Positions 1 through 8,558 of a stretch of DNA of 64,000 nt are shown piece by piece (positions within the stretch are counted from its first letter, which is position 1; each line of letters starts with the position of its first letter). Where the stretch lies: assembly GCA_022447605.1 (NCBI GenBank), contig JAKVBG010000004.1, forward strand, positions 124,001 to 188,000, read 5' to 3'. The notes under the pieces are model-generated. The model made no database searches. It was given only the letters and a program-made list of their open reading frames with translations, and was not told where the DNA came from. Both the position numbers and the translations under genes were made by a program. Source of the DNA: Mariniblastus sp. Its GTDB lineage: Bacteria; Planctomycetota; Planctomycetia; Pirellulales; Pirellulaceae.

Positions 1-32
1 CGCGTCGCGACAACTTTGCCATTTTGAACCGG

Positions 33-1751
33 CTACTTCGAATCGCGCTGGCCGATTGCCTGCAAACGCGCCGCTTCAAACTCATCCCCCTTGGTCCAAG
101 CCGGGAAGTTCGCCTGGTTGGCCGCCTGCATCCCGGCATAAAACATCAAGCGAGCATCCTGCACCGCGCCGCTCAAATCCCAATCCGGACTGTATTCGTC
201 ACTCGTCTGGTGGTAGATATTCTCGGTCCATTCCCGCAGCTTCTGTCGTCCCCAACCGTCCGGTTTCCCGATGACATGCACTCCCGCCCCGAGGTACACA
301 CCCGGAACGCCAACCTTGGCCAGGCTGAATTGATCCGAGCGATAGTAATAGCCACGATCGGGGAACTGGTCCCCCACAACCACCCTTTTCTGCCAGCGAG
401 CCAACCGCTCGATGATCGGGTCCATATCCGACTTGCCTTTGCCAATCACCACCACATCCTCGGTTCGACCCAGAATGTTGACCCCATCGATATTCAGTAC
501 GGCCGCCAGGTAACCCGCCGGAACCGGCGGGTTGCGAGCCATGAATTCGGAGCCGAGCAGGCCCTGCTCCTCAGCCCCAACCGCCGCAAACAGGATCGAT
601 CGCTTCGGTCGTTTCGATTCAGGCAGGCTCATCACTGCGCGGGCAATTGCCATCAGGACCGCAGTGCCCGAGGCATTGTCCACCGCGCCGTTGTAGATAT
701 TGTCGGTCGTATCATCACGGGCGGGTGTCATCCCGATATGATCGTGGTGCGCCATGAAGACGATCCACTCCTTGCTCAACTCCGGGTCCGTCCCCGGCAG
801 TAAACCGAGTACATTTCCCGTTTCCCGCTGGCGGACCTGGCACTTCAAATTGACCGAGACAGTCATGCCAAGCGGGACCGGTTGGAAATCAGGTTTTTCA
901 GCAGCCGCCCGCAATTGATCGAGATTCTTGCCGGCCAGCCCAACCACTTTCCTGGCTGCCTCTTCGGTCAACCAGCCCTCCATCGGCAAACGGCCCTGAA
1001 CTTCCCCCCCCAAGGCCATCTGTTCCCCGGTCCAGGACGTCTGCACGACCTGGTAAGGATACCCGGCCGAAGGGGTCGTATGAATAATGAAAACGCCGGC
1101 GGCTCCCAACTCCGCCGCCTTGGCATACTTGTAGTCCCAGCGACCGTAATACAACCGCGTACGACCGGCAAAAATCTGCGGCCTGTCGGCCGGGTCATTG
1201 TTCATTACGATCAGGACCTTGCCTTTTACGTCCACATCCTTGAAATCATCCCAGTCGTACTCCGGCGCCTGCATGCCATAACCAGCAAAAATCACCTCGG
1301 CATTTTCGAACCCGGATTCCTCATTCGGCAGGCCACTGGTCAGAATGTAATCCTGGTAATTCTGCAGGGTCAGATCCTGCTTGTCCTCCTGAAACGTGAT
1401 CGTCTGAGGAGGTTTCGTGGTAACACCGACCAACGGTACTTTCTGGATCCAACCACCACTCGGGGCCGCGGGCTCGAGTCCCATCTGTTCGAACTGGGAA
1501 ACGATATACCGCTGGGCCAGGTCATCCCCCCGGGTGCCGGGGCCCCGTCCTTCCAACAGGTCGTCTGCCAGGAATTTGATATCTGCCTTCAAGGCATTCT
1601 CGCTGATCCACTGCTGGGCCACTTCCTGTTCTGCCGCACCCGGAAATCGGCTCTCCTGGTCCTCGACCTGTCCTTGGCTGAAACCCGTCATGTTCAGAGA
1701 GATGGCCAGGGCCAACCCGATGGTCTGATACGGCCAATAGATTCTCATCAT
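33..1751 (-). CDS. Secreted M28-family zinc aminopeptidase with PA domain
   Basis: Predicted exported metallopeptidase that would remove N-terminal residues from peptides outside the cytoplasm. The N-terminus is a hydrophobic signal peptide (about residues 1-28). A protease-associated (PA) insert occupies roughly residues 130-300. The M28 di-zinc site is complete: HHDH near residue 334, the Asp in NGAVDNASG near 355, the Glu pair in GAEEQG near 392, the Asp in NIDG near 422 and the His in IYHQTSDE near 515. At 572 residues it is a normal size for PA-containing M28 enzymes. I chose the ATG at 1751, which has GGAG six bases upstream; a TTG lies one codon earlier and another ATG one codon later. 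It appears to be a single gene. Family is secure; the natural substrate is unknown. Confidence 0.93.
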   Translation of the reverse strand: MMRIYWPYQTIGLALAISLNMTGFSQGQVEDQESRFPGAAEQEVAQQWISENALKADIKFLADDLLEGRGPGTRGDDLAQRYIVSQFEQMGLEPAAPSGGWIQKVPLVGVTTKPPQTITFQEDKQDLTLQNYQDYILTSGLPNEESGFENAEVIFAGYGMQAPEYDWDDFKDVDVKGKVLIVMNNDPADRPQIFAGRTRLYYGRWDYKYAKAAELGAAGVFIIHTTPSAGYPYQVVQTSWTGEQMALGGEVQGRLPMEGWLTEEAARKVVGLAGKNLDQLRAAAEKPDFQPVPLGMTVSVNLKCQVRQRETGNVLGLLPGTDPELSKEWIVFMAHHDHIGMTPARDDTTDNIYNGAVDNASGTAVLMAIARAVMSLPESKRPKRSILFAAVGAEEQGLLGSEFMARNPPVPAGYLAAVLNIDGVNILGRTEDVVVIGKGKSDMDPIIERLARWQKRVVVGDQFPDRGYYYRSDQFSLAKVGVPGVYLGAGVHVIGKPDGWGRQKLREWTENIYHQTSDEYSPDWDLSGAVQDARLMFYAGMQAANQANFPAWTKGDEFEAARLQAIGQRDSK

Positions 1752-1913
1752 CAATAACTCCAGGGATAGTAGATCAGCAGGGAGCCGATGGCGAACGACC
1801 GTTCGGCCGCCTCACCCTTAAGCTTCCCGGCCAGGAGATCGATTCAAGGCATGCCTGCCCGATGACCAAGCACCTGGGGAATCGTCGGAAGATCGACAGG
1901 TTCCATGGGCCAC

Positions 1914-1940
1914 AAAAAAAGCCGACGATAAAACGCCGGC
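1914..1940 (-). terminator. Rho-independent terminator of the cold-shock gene
   Basis: On the minus strand a 7-bp stem (GCCGGCG paired with CGTCGGC, one G-U wobble, loop TTTTAT) is followed directly by seven T residues. It lies about 35 bases after the cold-shock stop codon, the expected place for an intrinsic terminator. Confidence 0.8.
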
Positions 1941-1973
1941 AATTTTGTAATCGAGATTGTAAAAAACAATCGA

Positions 1974-2174
1974 TTATTCTGCAGAGGTAACTTTTTCAGC
2001 ACATGGGCCCTTGGGACCATGTCCTTCTTCGTAATTTACTTTCTGACCTTCGCGAAGCTCATCGTAAGTTACGCCTTCCAATACCGACATGTGGAAAAAC
2101 AAGTCTTTGCTTCCGCCCGTGTCGATAAATCCAAAACCCTTGTCCGTCAATCTTTTGATCGTGCCTTCAGCCAT
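1974..2174 (-). CDS. Cold-shock domain protein (CspA family)
   Basis: A 66-residue single OB-fold cold-shock protein, expected to bind single-stranded RNA/DNA and act as an RNA chaperone in the cytoplasm. Both RNA-binding motifs are visible: RNP1-like KGFGFI (about residues 12-17) and RNP2-like LFFHMS (about 25-30). Length matches the CspA family. It starts at an ATG and ends close to a clear intrinsic terminator. It is transcribed away from a DEAD-box RNA helicase across about 700 bases. In many bacteria both protein types act in cold adaptation and RNA remodelling, so the pairing is suggestive, but shared control is inference. Which Csp paralogue it represents cannot be told. Confidence 0.95.
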   Translation of the reverse strand: MAEGTIKRLTDKGFGFIDTGGSKDLFFHMSVLEGVTYDELREGQKVNYEEGHGPKGPCAEKVTSAE

Positions 2175-2880
2175 TACTCTAAAACCTTACTGAACATTGT
2201 CTGTGTGACCCAAACTCGAAAACTTTGACGTGGCCACAGCTTCTGATTAATGTATCTGACCCAAACGTGGGGGCAATTGCCTTTGTTAAAGAAAACCACA
2301 AATTTACCGGACCAGGGCCTCGGAAAACATTTGTTTCCGCGTCACCACGAGACTGTTTACAACGAAAAAACACCATAAAACGCGGCTAATTCGCCGTTTA
2401 TATCGGAATCCAGGCCGTTCCGGGAAGACTGGCCGGGCAAAGGCCGTGATCCTTAGAAATGTAGAATTTTGCCAACTATCGACAGGTTTTCGACATTTTT
2501 CTGCCTATCGATTCCGAACTTCATCCAGTAAGCTGGCCGCTTCTTGAGTGAACGCGTTCCGGAAACCGGCTTGTTTTGGGGCTCTTTAGGTTGCCGACGG
2601 TTTTTTTCTTGGATACGTGTTTCGTCATTCTGCCCATGGCAATTTGACAACAAAGTTCAGCAGTCCCGCTCCGAGAGGCGGAATCGGCTCTGAAAGCGGC
2701 AAGTCTTCATTGATGCACCGATTTGCGCGACCTGAACCAGGTCGCCCCAACGGTCACGTGTTCGAAGCAGCGTCGCAAAATGATCCTGCGACGTGATTCT
2801 TTGCTAAGTGTGCGCACTTGTCCGCCATTAGCATCGCAAGCCGGAAATTGTTTCCACGGCTTTGATCGCGATGCTTATTT
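2175..2880. other. Long intergenic region between cold-shock gene and RNA helicase
   Basis: About 700 bases with no convincing gene on either strand; the short open frames lack family features. It must hold the divergent promoters. Around 2377-2400 the minus strand can form an imperfect hairpin (AAACGGC against GCCGCGTTT) followed a few bases later by a T-rich run, which could be an attenuator or chance. The unusual length suggests a long leader for the helicase, the cold-shock mRNA, or both. Confidence 0.5.
2249..2276 (-). promoter_or_regulatory. Possible sigma70-type promoter for the cold-shock gene
   Basis: On the minus strand TTGCCC (2276-2271) and TACATT (2254-2249) are separated by 16 bases, resembling -35 and -10 boxes. 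Transcription would start near 2242, leaving a leader of about 70 nt. The match is modest and found by eye only. Confidence 0.28.
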
Positions 2881-4905
2881 ATGTCTACGAAAGATAACAT
2901 GCTAAACGACCCTACCGAACCGATCGAACTAGACGCCTCCGACAATACCGAAGGTCGTGAATCCATCACTCCAGAGACAGACATCGCGTCGATGGCCACG
3001 ATTATGGAAGCCAAGCCGGCATCCGCTACATCGACCGAATCGGATAAGCCAAACATGAATTCAAATTCGGCCGGTTGCTCAACTGGCGAAAATGAATCAA
3101 CAAGAAACCATTCGGATCCTTGCTTCGATGATTTTGAGTTATCGCACGAAGTTCAGCAGGCCATTCGAGCCAGTGGTTACCAGCAACCAACGCCCGTCCA
3201 AGCCGAGATTATTCCCTGGCTGCTCCAGGGACGGGACGTCATGGCGCAATCACAAACAGGCTCAGGTAAAACGGCAGCATTTGCCTTGCCGATTCTTTCC
3301 CGTATCAAACAACGGGGTGACAAACCCCACACGCTGGTCCTGGCCCCCACACGCGAACTGGCGATTCAGGTTGCCAAGTCGTTTTCCAAGTATGGCGCCA
3401 ACCTGCCCGATTTCTCGGTAGCAGCCATCTACGGAGGCCAGGACTATGAACCGCAGCTCAAACAACTGCGACGTGGGGTCCAGGTCGTTGTCGGCACACC
3501 GGGACGCGTCATCGATCACATCAAGCGGGGAACGCTCAACTTGAGCCAGTTGGAGTATTTTGTCCTGGACGAAGCTGATGAGATGCTCAACATGGGCTTT
3601 CTCGAGGATGTCGAATTTATACTGAAGGAGGTTCCGAAGACGCGCCAAACGGCTCTCTTTTCAGCGACGCTCCCCAAGCCAATCCGGGAGATTGCCAAGC
3701 AATACCTGGATCAACCGGCCAAAGTGACCATCAAGCAGAAGACGATGACGGCCGATTCGATTCGTCACCGCGCCGTATTCGTAGCGCCACGCGACAAAGT
3801 CGATCTCTTAACCCGTTTCCTCGAAGCAGAAAAAGCGGATGGAACGATCGTTTTCACTCGCACAAAAGACACGACCAATGTGGTAGCTGAAAAGTTGATC
3901 AAAGCCGGCTACAACGCCTTAGCCCTGAATGGTGACATGCCACAGCGAAACCGAGAAAGGGCCGTACAACGACTTAAAGCGGGCCAACTCGATATCCTGG
4001 TCGCAACCGATGTGGCTGCCCGGGGGCTGGATGTGTCGAGAATCAGCCATGTCTTTAATTTTGATTTGCCCGAAGGAAGTGAGTCCTACACTCACCGGGT
4101 AGGACGAACTGGCAGAGCAGGGCGGTCCGGTGAGGCGATTATTTTCCTGACACAATCTCAGCGCAACAAGTTGCGTCTGATCGAGAAAACAACACGGCAA
4201 AAAATTGAAATCGTGGAACCGCCTTCGACCAAAGAGATCAATGCGATGCGGATCACCCGGTTCAAGGAGCAAATCAGCCAGGCGATTGCAGAGGACAAAT
4301 TGAAGTTCCACCTGGACGTCATCCGCGATTACTGTCAGGAAACCGAACAGCCCGCCGACGTCGTCGCGGCGGCCGTCATGAAAATCGGTCAGCAAGGCCG
4401 TGATTTCCTGGTGAAAGACCGCCCGAAGCGAGATCGCAAATCTCGACAAAACGACCACTTCACCGACCGAGGTAAGGGCCATTCAAAACATGGAACCCCC
4501 AAACCCGGCTCCGGGATGGCCAGATACCGGCTGGCGGTGGGAAAACGGGATGGCGTTCGTCCCGGCAATATCGTGGGCGCCGTTGCCAATGAAGCCGGAA
4601 TCGAAGGGGATTCGATCGGGCCAATTCAAATTTACCAGTCCTACACCACGATTGATTTGCCACAGGATCTCCCGATGGATATCCAGGAAATACTGCGGGA
4701 GGCGTGGGTGTCGGGAAGACAACTCAAGATGCGGCCGGCTGGCGAGGACGAATCACGGGTGGGGAAAAATGGCCAACGCAAAAAGCGATATGGTGAAAAA
4801 AACAAGTGGTCCAAAAAATCTCGCAAGCCCAGCAAGCAGAAGAACCCTTTTTCCTCGAGCGCAAAAAAACGGGACAAGAAGAAAAAATACTCCAAGTCCC
4901 GTTAG
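2881..4905 (+). CDS. DEAD-box ATP-dependent RNA helicase (CsdA/DeaD-like)
   Basis: Cytoplasmic RNA helicase that unwinds RNA during ribosome assembly or mRNA decay. After an acidic, Ser/Thr-rich N-terminal extension of about 80 residues, the Q motif (GYQQPTPVQAEIIP), Walker A (SQTGSGKT, near 127), PTRELA, DEAD (near 229), SAT (near 260) and the helicase-C arginine motif HRVGRTGRAGR are all present. Residues about 543-620 match the DbpA-type RNA-binding domain found in DeaD/CsdA. The C-terminus is a very basic Lys/Arg/Ser tail. At 674 residues it is close to E. coli DeaD in size. The ATG at 2881 has no visible Shine-Dalgarno; an ATG six codons later is an alternative. It lies divergent to the cold-shock gene, fitting a role in cold adaptation (inference). 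Confidence 0.95.
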   Translation: MSTKDNMLNDPTEPIELDASDNTEGRESITPETDIASMATIMEAKPASATSTESDKPNMNSNSAGCSTGENESTRNHSDPCFDDFELSHEVQQAIRASGYQQPTPVQAEIIPWLLQGRDVMAQSQTGSGKTAAFALPILSRIKQRGDKPHTLVLAPTRELAIQVAKSFSKYGANLPDFSVAAIYGGQDYEPQLKQLRRGVQVVVGTPGRVIDHIKRGTLNLSQLEYFVLDEADEMLNMGFLEDVEFILKEVPKTRQTALFSATLPKPIREIAKQYLDQPAKVTIKQKTMTADSIRHRAVFVAPRDKVDLLTRFLEAEKADGTIVFTRTKDTTNVVAEKLIKAGYNALALNGDMPQRNRERAVQRLKAGQLDILVATDVAARGLDVSRISHVFNFDLPEGSESYTHRVGRTGRAGRSGEAIIFLTQSQRNKLRLIEKTTRQKIEIVEPPSTKEINAMRITRFKEQISQAIAEDKLKFHLDVIRDYCQETEQPADVVAAAVMKIGQQGRDFLVKDRPKRDRKSRQNDHFTDRGKGHSKHGTPKPGSGMARYRLAVGKRDGVRPGNIVGAVANEAGIEGDSIGPIQIYQSYTTIDLPQDLPMDIQEILREAWVSGRQLKMRPAGEDESRVGKNGQRKKRYGEKNKWSKKSRKPSKQKNPFSSSAKKRDKKKKYSKSR

Positions 4906-4962
4906 TTCTCTTTTCAGTGAACCGTGTTCGCAGTCGGCATCATCGACCGCCCCCCTCATGCA

Positions 4963-6324
4963 TTATTTGCGGCGGAAGACCCAAACGAAATCACCGCTGG
5001 AATGCGGGTTGGGGGTCAGCTTCCGCAGTTCCCCCATGACCGTCGACAACTGATTCATCAGTTCCTTGGCCTCCGCTGACTGGAGCTGCTCTTTCGGATT
5101 CTCTTTCGACTGGGCTTGGGCGATCAGCGCCTGGTATTCCTCCATTAGCGATGCCTGCTTCTCTTTCAGCGAGGCAACTCTCTCTTCCTCTTCTTGGGTC
5201 AGGACCTTCACATTCTCCTTCAGCCACTGACTACGGGCCCCAACAATCAGGTCCAGGTCGCCGTCGCCGTCATAGTCGACCGGGTCGATATGGAAGGATG
5301 AGCCTGGCAGCGTTGGTCGACCGTTGGCCGAGGGCACCTGTTTGATGAACGCGTCCGGCTCTCCCTTGACCGGCTGGATCAGGCTGACCGCGGCAGCAAA
5401 TTTCGGAGACCCCGGCTCTCCCTGGTTGCGGTAGAGCCAAACGCCACCCTTGGAGCCACCACAGAGGATGTCAAACAGACCATCTCCATCCCAATCAGCG
5501 ACCCGGGGTGCGGCCAATCCATTCGGGACAACGACCGCTTCACCACCGGCCAGGACCGCCTGGTTCGCCTTGGCAAAACGGGCCTCACTGGCCGTTCCTT
5601 CGTTGAGCCGGACAAACAGCCGCCCACCATAGTAATCACCGAGGAGCAAATCGAGATCGCCATCGGCGTCCCAATCCACCGCCGCGACCGACGTGCAATG
5701 TCCCTCCGACCCGGCGCGGTCCGTCTCGTCCCACTTGTTCTCTTCATCATTCCAGAAAGCCTTAATCAGCACCGTCTCACCCTCGGCATCCAGAATCGGG
5801 CCCGGTTGGCCGTAGCCATCCTGGTTGCCCAGAATCAACTGCGGAACGCCGCTGAAGCTACCCACCAGGATGTCGTTGTGTCCATCGGCATTCATGTCCA
5901 CCAACTGTGAACTCATGCCAACACATCACCAATTGGAGACTTTGATCGGTTTCCCATCGGTCGATTGCAGTCCTACATGGTCCGACCAGACCGGATCCCC
6001 GGTGGCCGATGGATTCTCGTTTTCGTAAACATTGAGACTGCCAAAAATGTCTCCCACCACCAACTCGACACGATTGTCATTATCGACATCGAACATGACG
6101 GGCGAGGGATACATCTGCCTGGCCTTCTTGTTCAGAGGCCGTTCCCCGACCATAACCATCTCGGGGGCATGAAACAGCTTGTTATTGAATTCAACTCGCT
6201 CGTTGTCCTTCGCAGCTGTCTTGATTTCTGAGACCGTTTCCTGGCAGAACCCCGGGCTCGACCAGGCACAGAGAAAACCACCCAGTAACAGGAACCGCAA
6301 CTTCATGGATCGAATCGGCATCAT
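4963..6324 (-). CDS. Secreted FG-GAP/VCBS repeat protein with an in-frame UGA (candidate selenoprotein)
   Basis: Read through one UGA, this encodes about 453 residues: a signal peptide (MKLRFLLLGGFLCAWSS), then five Asp-rich VCBS/FG-GAP repeats (cores such as DVDNDN, DMNADG, DWDADG, DWDGDG, DYDGDG) expected to form calcium-binding beta-propeller blades, then a short helical Glu/Gln-rich C-terminus. The UGA at 5926-5928 is codon 133, between the first and second repeats, in the context VSNW-UGA-CVGMSSQ. The frame is unchanged on both sides and there are no other stops. A 3' piece could start at the ATG at 5916, but it would lack a signal peptide and a ribosome-binding site. Options are selenocysteine insertion (a hairpin lies just downstream), a recent nonsense mutation, or a sequencing error. 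The start (ATG ATG at 6324/6321) has GGAGAGAG upstream. Ligand and role are unknown. Confidence 0.8.
5883..5925 (-). promoter_or_regulatory. SECIS-like hairpin directly after the in-frame UGA
   Basis: Counting from the first base after the UGA on the minus strand, bases 14-19 (GUUCAC) pair with 25-30 (GUGGAC), one U-G wobble, closing a 5-nt loop AGUUG. Below it, bases 3-11 pair with 35-43 (9 bp, three wobbles), with G12-A13 facing G33-A34 in a possible tandem G-A arrangement. The loop GU is at positions 21-22. In E. coli fdhF the SelB-recognised loop GU lies at almost the same distance, and a bulged U in the upper stem is also required; here U16 sits in a U-G wobble. Folded by eye only. Confidence 0.45.
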
Positions 6325-6737
6325 TTCTCTCTCCTGTTCGATGAATGGACCTGGGTGCCTGCACGCCAACGGGCAAGGCCACGATACCATCGTACCCGAT
6401 TCCCACGAAACGGTTTCAAAAAACCGGTCGTCGACGGCCAAACCACGGCATTTGCTGTCACTGACTTGGCATGACCGTCCCTCCTTCCGATGTGCCGCGG
6501 CCGGTAAATCGGCAGGCCACAGGAGAAGCGCATTGAGTTTCTCGGTAAGAAACGGGAATCGGAATCACGGCACCATGGAAAGAGATAAAAAACCGACAAA
6601 AGTGATTAAAATGCACGGAATTTGGCCGCCACTCTACGGTGCTTGGCGTGTTGTATTAGAATTCCTACTTCAACCGGATCGGTCAACTGAACCGAAACCT
6701 GAACTTAAGCCATCCTGACAAAACAGAAGCACGTCCC
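6325..6737. other. Divergent intergenic region, FG-GAP gene / CotH gene
   Basis: About 410 bases between two divergently transcribed secreted-protein genes. I see no gene with family features here. It should contain both promoters, but I find no promoter pair that I would defend. Confidence 0.5.
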
Positions 6738-8522
6738 ATGTTGAAATCAAACCACCTCGCCTGCATCCCTTCGGTCGTCCTCTTCCTCTCAATCAGCCTG
6801 ATATTGACTTCCCGGATAGAAGCGCAGCGATCTGGCGGAGGGCCGAATGCACCCGAACAGAAAATGGTCGACCAATATGACACCGACGGGGATGGGATAT
6901 TGAACCAGGCGGAACGCGCAGAAGCTCGTCAAGCGATTGGCCAGGCGCCCAATCGTCGCAAACGGCGAAGGCGTGGGCCCACCATGGAAGGCACCCCGGG
7001 TCCACAAGTGTCACCCGAGGACGTCAAGAATTATGCCGAGGCTGAATTGTACGATCGTCAGGTGTTGCGAACACTGTTTCTCGAATTTGAAAATGATGAT
7101 TGGGAAAAAGAATTGGAGGTTTTTAAACCGACCGATGTCGAAGTACCGGCAACCATGACGGTCGACGGAAAGGTTTACCCGAATGTGGGCGTCAGTTTTC
7201 GTGGAGCATCCTCCTTCTTCAGCATCCCGGCCGGATTGAAACGTTCCTTCAACATCTCGGTCGACATGGCGGACGAAGATCAGCGACTGTACGGTTATAA
7301 AACGTTGAATCTGTTGAATTTCAACGGCGATCCTTCCCTCATGAGCTCGGTTCTCTACTCGATGATCGCCGGAAAAAAAATACCGACCCCCAAAGTCAAT
7401 TTCATGAAAGTCGTCGTCAACGGAGAGAGCTGGGGACTGTATGCCAACTCCCAGCAATTCAACAAGGTCTTTGTCAAGGAACACTTCGACACATCCAAGG
7501 GGGCCCGCTGGAAAGTTAGTGGCAGTCCGCAGGGGGATGGTGGATTGAGGTACCTGGGTGATGACATCGATCCTTATCGCCAACGCTTCGAAATCAAATC
7601 AAAGGACAAGGAAGAGTCCTGGAACGACTTGATCCAACTGTGCAAAGTTCTCAATGAAACGCCGGATGACCAGTTGAAAGAGAAACTGGAGCCAATCCTC
7701 AACGTGGAGGGAGCCCTCTGGTTCCTGGCCGTTGATGTGGCCCTGGCCAATAGTGACGGCTACTGGACACGGGCCAGTGATTACAGCATTTACCAGGATC
7801 CGGACGGCATGTTCCATATTTTGCCCCACGATATGAATGAAGCATTCAAGATGGGACGGGGCAGAGGTGGCCCGGGTGGACCACCCCAGGGCAGGCCGGG
7901 CGGACCTCCGCCCAACGGCCCCGGCGGTTCTCCCCAGGACGGACCTCCCCAGGATCGCGACCGGGGAGCGCCGGGCAGACCGGGTGAATTTCAACCGGAT
8001 CGACCGGGCCGTTTTCGTCCCGACGGACCTCCCCAGGATCGCGACCGCGGAGCGCCGGGCAGACCGGGTGAATCGCAACCGGATCGTCCGGGCGGTCCTC
8101 CTCAGGATCGTTTCGGTCCTCCCCGCGGCGGACCTCCCCGCGGTGGACCCGGAGGCGGTGGACCTGGAGGGGGTGGACCGACACTCGATCCGATGATCGG
8201 CCTGGACAACGAGCGAATGCCGCTCCGCAGTCGTTTGCTCAATGTCCCGGAATACCAGCAACAGTACCTGGAAAACCTGAGGGAGCTGGCCGAAATAATC
8301 CAGTGGGAGAACCTCGGGCCGCAGGTGGCTCAGATGCGGGAACTGATCGAGCCGGACGTCGCCCTGGACAGCAGGAAACTATCCAGCCTGGAAGCGTTCC
8401 GCGCGGCGACCGACGACCGTGCCGGCTCGGAATCACAAGGATTGAAAGGGTTTGCTGACCAGCGATCCGGTTACCTGCTGAACCACGAAAAAATCAAGTC
8501 GCTGCCCAAAGGCGGTCAATAG
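6738..8522 (+). CDS. Secreted CotH-family protein with EF-hand and Pro/Gly-rich insert
   Basis: A signal peptide (about 1-30) is followed by one EF-hand-like calcium loop (DTDGDGILNQAE, near residue 47), a basic RKRRRR stretch and a CotH domain (about 100-375). CotH proteins have an atypical protein-kinase fold; in Bacillus CotH phosphorylates spore-coat proteins. Recognisable features are GVSFRGASSF, a LNLLNFNGDPS stretch and the Asp-containing HDMNEAF. Immediately after HDMNEAF comes about 110 residues rich in Gly, Pro, Arg and Asp, containing a 28-residue unit repeated almost exactly. The CotH sequence then resumes (LDPMIG to the end). EF-hand plus CotH is a common planctomycete arrangement. 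Kinase activity is inferred from the family only; the substrate is unknown. The 594-residue frame starts at an ATG without a strong ribosome-binding site. Confidence 0.85.
   Translation: MLKSNHLACIPSVVLFLSISLILTSRIEAQRSGGGPNAPEQKMVDQYDTDGDGILNQAERAEARQAIGQAPNRRKRRRRGPTMEGTPGPQVSPEDVKNYAEAELYDRQVLRTLFLEFENDDWEKELEVFKPTDVEVPATMTVDGKVYPNVGVSFRGASSFFSIPAGLKRSFNISVDMADEDQRLYGYKTLNLLNFNGDPSLMSSVLYSMIAGKKIPTPKVNFMKVVVNGESWGLYANSQQFNKVFVKEHFDTSKGARWKVSGSPQGDGGLRYLGDDIDPYRQRFEIKSKDKEESWNDLIQLCKVLNETPDDQLKEKLEPILNVEGALWFLAVDVALANSDGYWTRASDYSIYQDPDGMFHILPHDMNEAFKMGRGRGGPGGPPQGRPGGPPPNGPGGSPQDGPPQDRDRGAPGRPGEFQPDRPGRFRPDGPPQDRDRGAPGRPGESQPDRPGGPPQDRFGPPRGGPPRGGPGGGGPGGGGPTLDPMIGLDNERMPLRSRLLNVPEYQQQYLENLRELAEIIQWENLGPQVAQMRELIEPDVALDSRKLSSLEAFRAATDDRAGSESQGLKGFADQRSGYLLNHEKIKSLPKGGQ
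7938..8105 (+). repeat. 84-bp tandem direct repeat inside the CotH gene
   Basis: Two near-identical copies begin at about 7941 and 8025 (period 84 bases, 28 codons). Both encode GPPQDRDRGAPGRPGE followed by a QPDRPG block, with only a few base differences. Degenerate shorter GGPP/GGGGPGG repeats follow up to about 8180. In-frame expansion by slippage or recombination is likely. Confidence 0.85.
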
Positions 8523-8529
8523 AAACAGG

Positions 8530-8553
8530 CGGTGCCAACGGGGTTGGCTGCCG
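8530..8553. terminator. Hairpin between convergent CotH and DUF1501 genes
   Basis: GCCAAC (8534-8539) and GTTGGC (8543-8548) form a perfect 6-bp stem with a GGG loop, extendable with outer CGG/CCG pairs. It sits in the 36-base gap between two converging stop codons and could terminate both transcripts. No T-run follows. Confidence 0.4.
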
Positions 8554-8558
8554 GCTGT

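Noticed and set aside
5883..5928. Similarity of the UGA hairpin to a eukaryotic-type SECIS (AUGA facing UGAA)
   Set aside because: The tandem G-A pairs are present, but bacteria place SECIS directly after UGA and use SelB; the eukaryotic loop AA is absent. I treat it only as a bacterial-type candidate.
4963..5928. Frameshift explanation for the split FG-GAP gene
   Set aside because: Both halves are in the same frame, with only the UGA and three codons before the internal ATG; no indel is needed.
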